From Bradyrhizobium uaiense (GTDB taxonomy: Bacteria; Pseudomonadota; Alphaproteobacteria; Rhizobiales; Xanthobacteraceae): a DNA stretch of 64,000 nucleotides. The stretch lies in assembly GCF_010811875.1 (NCBI RefSeq), contig NZ_VKHP01000005.1:34894-98893 (forward strand). Direction: 5' to 3'. Within the stretch, counting starts at the first letter, position 1; each line of letters opens with the position of its first letter. The translations under genes and the position numbers were made by a program. Of the stretch, positions 61,837 to 64,000 are shown in pieces. Below the pieces are notes generated by a model that saw only the letters and a list, made by a program, of their open reading frames with translations, did no database searches and was not told the DNA's origin.

Positions 61837-62676
61837 TTACAGCAGCTTGCCGTCTGGCCCAAAGAACGGGTGCGGTCCGTCAAACTGACCGATCGGGACC
61901 TGGTGGGTGACCAACTGTCCGAAATCCTGCCCGGGAAACCAGGTGTGCAAGTGAAAGGCAGGCGGTTCCACCTTGAACGACGGTTCGCGGAGCTGTCCGA
62001 GGTCCAGATCGACCGCATGGTTCGGCGCGGGGCACAGCGTCACGGGAATTCCGGCAAAGGCCGTCAGCATGGCGCGGTGGACGTGCCCGCAGCCGATCAA
62101 CCGCACGCGCGGGTGACGCCTGACGATTCCTGCCAGTTCGTCGGCATTGAACAGGTCCTGGCGGTCCATATGCCAGATTCCGCCCTTGAACGGCGGGTGA
62201 TGCAGGAAGAGCAGCGCCGGCCGGTCGACGGCCGCCGCCAGCGTCGCATCCAGCCATTGCAGCGTGGCGGGTTCGAGCATGCCGTGCGGCTTCCCGGCAA
62301 CGCTTGAATCAAGCAGCAGCAGATCGAGGCCATTCACCTCGATCTTCTGATCGAGCGGGCCCGTCGCGTGAGCATAGGACGCGGCAGGAAACGCGGCGCG
62401 CATCCACTCACGCGAATCGTGATTGCCGGGAATGCCGGCAAACAGCAGGCGCAGCGGCGCGAGCAATCGCTTGAGATAGTCGTATTCTTCAACCGAGGGC
62501 GTATCGACGAGGTCGCCCGAGATGACGACGAAATCGGGTGCCGGCTCGAATGCGTTGAGCGCCGCCACACAGCGTTCGAGCGCCTTGGCGGTATCGACCC
62601 GGCCATAGGCCAACGCTCCCGGCGGCTTGATGTGGAGGTCGGATATCTGGGCGATGAGGACCGGTTTCGACGGCAT
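61837..62676 (-). CDS. class III metallophosphodiesterase (CpdA/GpdQ-like)
   Basis: A 279-residue binuclear metallophosphoesterase with all five motifs: QISDLH, VISGDLVD, GIPGNHD, FLHHPPF and GCGHVHR. CpdA hydrolyses 3',5'-cAMP; GpdQ hydrolyses glycerophosphodiesters. No signal peptide. It lies 9 bp after the ABC ATPase gene, in an order seen with phosphodiester or phosphonate uptake systems, so a GpdQ-like role on an imported diester is favoured. A cAMP role is not excluded, as a Crp-like gene is next door. The 265 bp to that gene hold nothing recognisable. Confidence 0.86.
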   Translation of the reverse strand: MPSKPVLIAQISDLHIKPPGALAYGRVDTAKALERCVAALNAFEPAPDFVVISGDLVDTPSVEEYDYLKRLLAPLRLLFAGIPGNHDSREWMRAAFPAASYAHATGPLDQKIEVNGLDLLLLDSSVAGKPHGMLEPATLQWLDATLAAAVDRPALLFLHHPPFKGGIWHMDRQDLFNADELAGIVRRHPRVRLIGCGHVHRAMLTAFAGIPVTLCPAPNHAVDLDLGQLREPSFKVEPPAFHLHTWFPGQDFGQLVTHQVPIGQFDGPHPFFGPDGKLL

Positions 62677-62685
62677 CGATGAATC

Positions 62686-63744
62686 TCAGGGTTCGGAAGG
62701 CAGAAGACGAACAGCGTCGGCCGCAATCGAAAGTCCGACCCGATCGCCGACCTTGGCCTGAATGGTGTTGGGCGCGTCAACATTGAGCGGCTTGCCCGAT
62801 GCGCCGCTCACGACAATTCGCTGTCGGTCGCCAATGAAGCTGACGGAATCGACAGTTCCCGAGAGCTGCCCTGCCCCAGCGTCCGCAACGCGAATGGTTT
62901 CAGGGCGGATCATCACGGTCGCGTTCGCAATTGTCGCACCGCCGTCGATCGGCAGTCGTCCGCCGGGAAGGATCATAGCACCATTCTCGATCGGCGCTTC
63001 AATGATGTTCGCCGCTCCGATGAATTCCGCCACGAACCGATCCTTCGGCGCGAAATAGACTTCGCGCGGCGTGCCGATCTGGGCGATCGCTCCCTTCCGC
63101 ATCACCACGATCCGGTCACCCAATTCCATCGCCTCGGCCTGATCATGGGTGACATAGATCGTCGTGATACCAAGTGCGCGCAACAGCCGGTTGAGTTCAC
63201 CCCGCAACCGGTCGCGCAAGGCGGCGTCAAGCGCGGTCAAGGGCTCGTCGAGCAGCAAGATGCCGGGCCGGATCGCAACCGCGCGCGCCAGCGCAACGCG
63301 CTGACGTTGGCCACCCGAAAGCTGGTCGATGCGGCGGTTCTCCAATCCCGTGATGTTCGTGAGAGCAACGAGTTCGGCGACGCGTGCGGCACGCTCGTCC
63401 CTCGCAACGCCGCGGATCTTCAAGCCATAGGCGATATTGTCCGCCACCGTCATGTTGGGAAACAGGGCGTAGGACTGAAACACCATCCCGACATTGCGCC
63501 GCTCGATCGGCACCGAAGTCATGTCCTTGCCGTCGAACAGGACCTTGCCGCCCACGTCCGGCAGCTCGAGCCCCGCGATGATGCGTAGCATCGTGGTCTT
63601 GCCGCAGCCGGACGGGCCGAGCAGCACCAGCGTCTCGCCTCGCGCGATGTCGAGGGTTGCGGGATCCAGGGCGCGTGTGCCGTCGGCAAAAGTCTTGCCG
63701 CAACTCTCGATCCGCACCGCAGCGCCGTGTCCCGCCGTACTCAT
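62686..63744 (-). CDS. ABC transporter ATP-binding protein (CUT1/PotA-type)
   Basis: A 352-residue ATPase. Walker A is LLGPSGCGKTTML, signature LSGGQRQRVALARA, Walker B ILLLDEPLTALDA and the switch histidine is in YVTHDQAEAMEL. A TOBE-type regulatory domain follows (residues ~235-350). The family energises uptake of spermidine, iron, 2-aminoethylphosphonate or glycerol-3-phosphate. Its ATG overlaps the stop of the permease gene (ATGA), and the phosphodiesterase gene follows at 9 bp. Confidence 0.92.
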   Translation of the reverse strand: MSTAGHGAAVRIESCGKTFADGTRALDPATLDIARGETLVLLGPSGCGKTTMLRIIAGLELPDVGGKVLFDGKDMTSVPIERRNVGMVFQSYALFPNMTVADNIAYGLKIRGVARDERAARVAELVALTNITGLENRRIDQLSGGQRQRVALARAVAIRPGILLLDEPLTALDAALRDRLRGELNRLLRALGITTIYVTHDQAEAMELGDRIVVMRKGAIAQIGTPREVYFAPKDRFVAEFIGAANIIEAPIENGAMILPGGRLPIDGGATIANATVMIRPETIRVADAGAGQLSGTVDSVSFIGDRQRIVVSGASGKPLNVDAPNTIQAKVGDRVGLSIAADAVRLLPSEP

Positions 63745-64000
63745 CGCCTGTGATCCCTGTCGGCCAGCAGTTGCATTGCGACCAGGAGCGGAATGATCAT
63801 CACGAAGAAGATCAGCGTGTAGGCCGAGGCCACTTCGAGCCGCATCGAGGCGTAGCTGTCGGCGAGCCCGATCGGCAGCGTCTTCGTCAGCGGCGTATGC
63901 AGCATCCAGGTCAGATTGAATTCACCGAGCGAGAGCGTGACCACCATCAGCGCGCCGGCGAGAATTCCCGGCAACGCATTCGGCACGATGACATCGCAGA
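63741..64000 (-). CDS. ABC transporter permease, 3' part only
   Basis: The C-terminal ~86 residues of a binding-protein-dependent permease; the gene runs off the right edge. Visible are the EAA-loop neighbourhood (VIVPNALPGILAGAL), LSLGEFNLTWML and the last helices. It overlaps the ATPase gene by four bases. By this layout the remaining permease and binding-protein genes should lie just outside the window. Confidence 0.85.
   Translation of the reverse strand, partial: CDVIVPNALPGILAGALMVVTLSLGEFNLTWMLHTPLTKTLPIGLADSYASMRLEVASAYTLIFFVMIIPLLVAMQLLADRDHRR

Overview
The window looks like chromosome of a Bradyrhizobium-type alphaproteobacterium (order Hyphomicrobiales). It is GC-rich. It carries many orphan PF04392 binding proteins, TRAP and MFS carriers, RraA, DUF1932 and amidohydrolase paralogues. 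At 31366-31413 it has a palindromic intergenic repeat of the kind I associate with Bradyrhizobium. The genus is an inference from gene content and this repeat. No complete rRNA, tRNA, CRISPR array or intact insertion sequence was seen.

Region 1 (0.1-12.6 kb) is a signalling locus. It encodes a winged-helix/NB-ARC regulator, a STAS protein, an RsbW-like kinase fused to a STAS domain, a receiver-RsbU phosphatase, two PF04392 periplasmic binding proteins without permease or ATPase, a Cache-HAMP-GAF histidine kinase, a DivK-like receiver, a DUF1127 protein and a frameshifted CPBP protease. Five non-coding sites here share TTCAT-type boxes repeated exactly every 10 bp, which suggests one regulon.

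Region 2 (12.6-14.6 kb) holds a good short gene for a secreted six-cysteine protein, then dead fragments (acetyltransferase, ECF sigma factor) and an AT-rich stretch with 12-bp-period tandem sites.

Region 3 (14.6-34.1 kb) contains two parallel catabolic sets. Set A (plus strand; GntR, RraA, DUF1932 dehydrogenase, TRAP carrier, cytoplasmic amidohydrolase, MFS) and set B (minus strand; MFS, DUF1932, MFS, exported amidohydrolase, RraA) encode the same enzyme trio with different carriers and regulators. A D-2-hydroxyglutarate-dehydrogenase-like flavoprotein, an SMP-30 lactonase, a third amidohydrolase and an IclR regulator adjoin set B. A TGAAAC-N3-GTTTCA palindrome stands at both promoter regions of set B. 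The likely job is uptake and hydrolytic/aldol cleavage of a carboxylated lactone or pyrone; the substrate is not known.

Region 4 (34.6-37.0 kb) is a gene graveyard: DoxX with an amber codon, PolX and enolase fragments joined back to back, three tRNA 3'-end fragments and a decapitated AraC regulator. It looks like an old integration hotspot.

Region 5 (37.2-44.6 kb) is a minus-strand acyl-CoA catabolic operon (LLM flavin monooxygenase, two enoyl-CoA hydratases, CoA ligase, creatininase, flavin reductase, branched-chain-type binding protein). The monooxygenase has lost its 5' end and the binding protein is frameshifted.

Region 6 (44.6-50.5 kb) is the remains of a mobile element: DUF2493 stub, Toprim protein, internally deleted ParB-like protein, ArdC antirestriction protein, AlpA-like protein and tyrosine recombinase. 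Two genes are preceded by copies of the same folded RNA leader.

Region 7 (50.5-64 kb) encodes an enoyl-CoA hydratase, a molybdopterin oxidoreductase, an iron-type binding protein, a dead Bug/ModA chimera, a GntR-TRAP-amidohydrolase operon, a Crp/Fnr regulator followed by a canonical TGTGA-N6-TCACA site, and a phosphodiesterase/ABC transporter operon that runs off the window.
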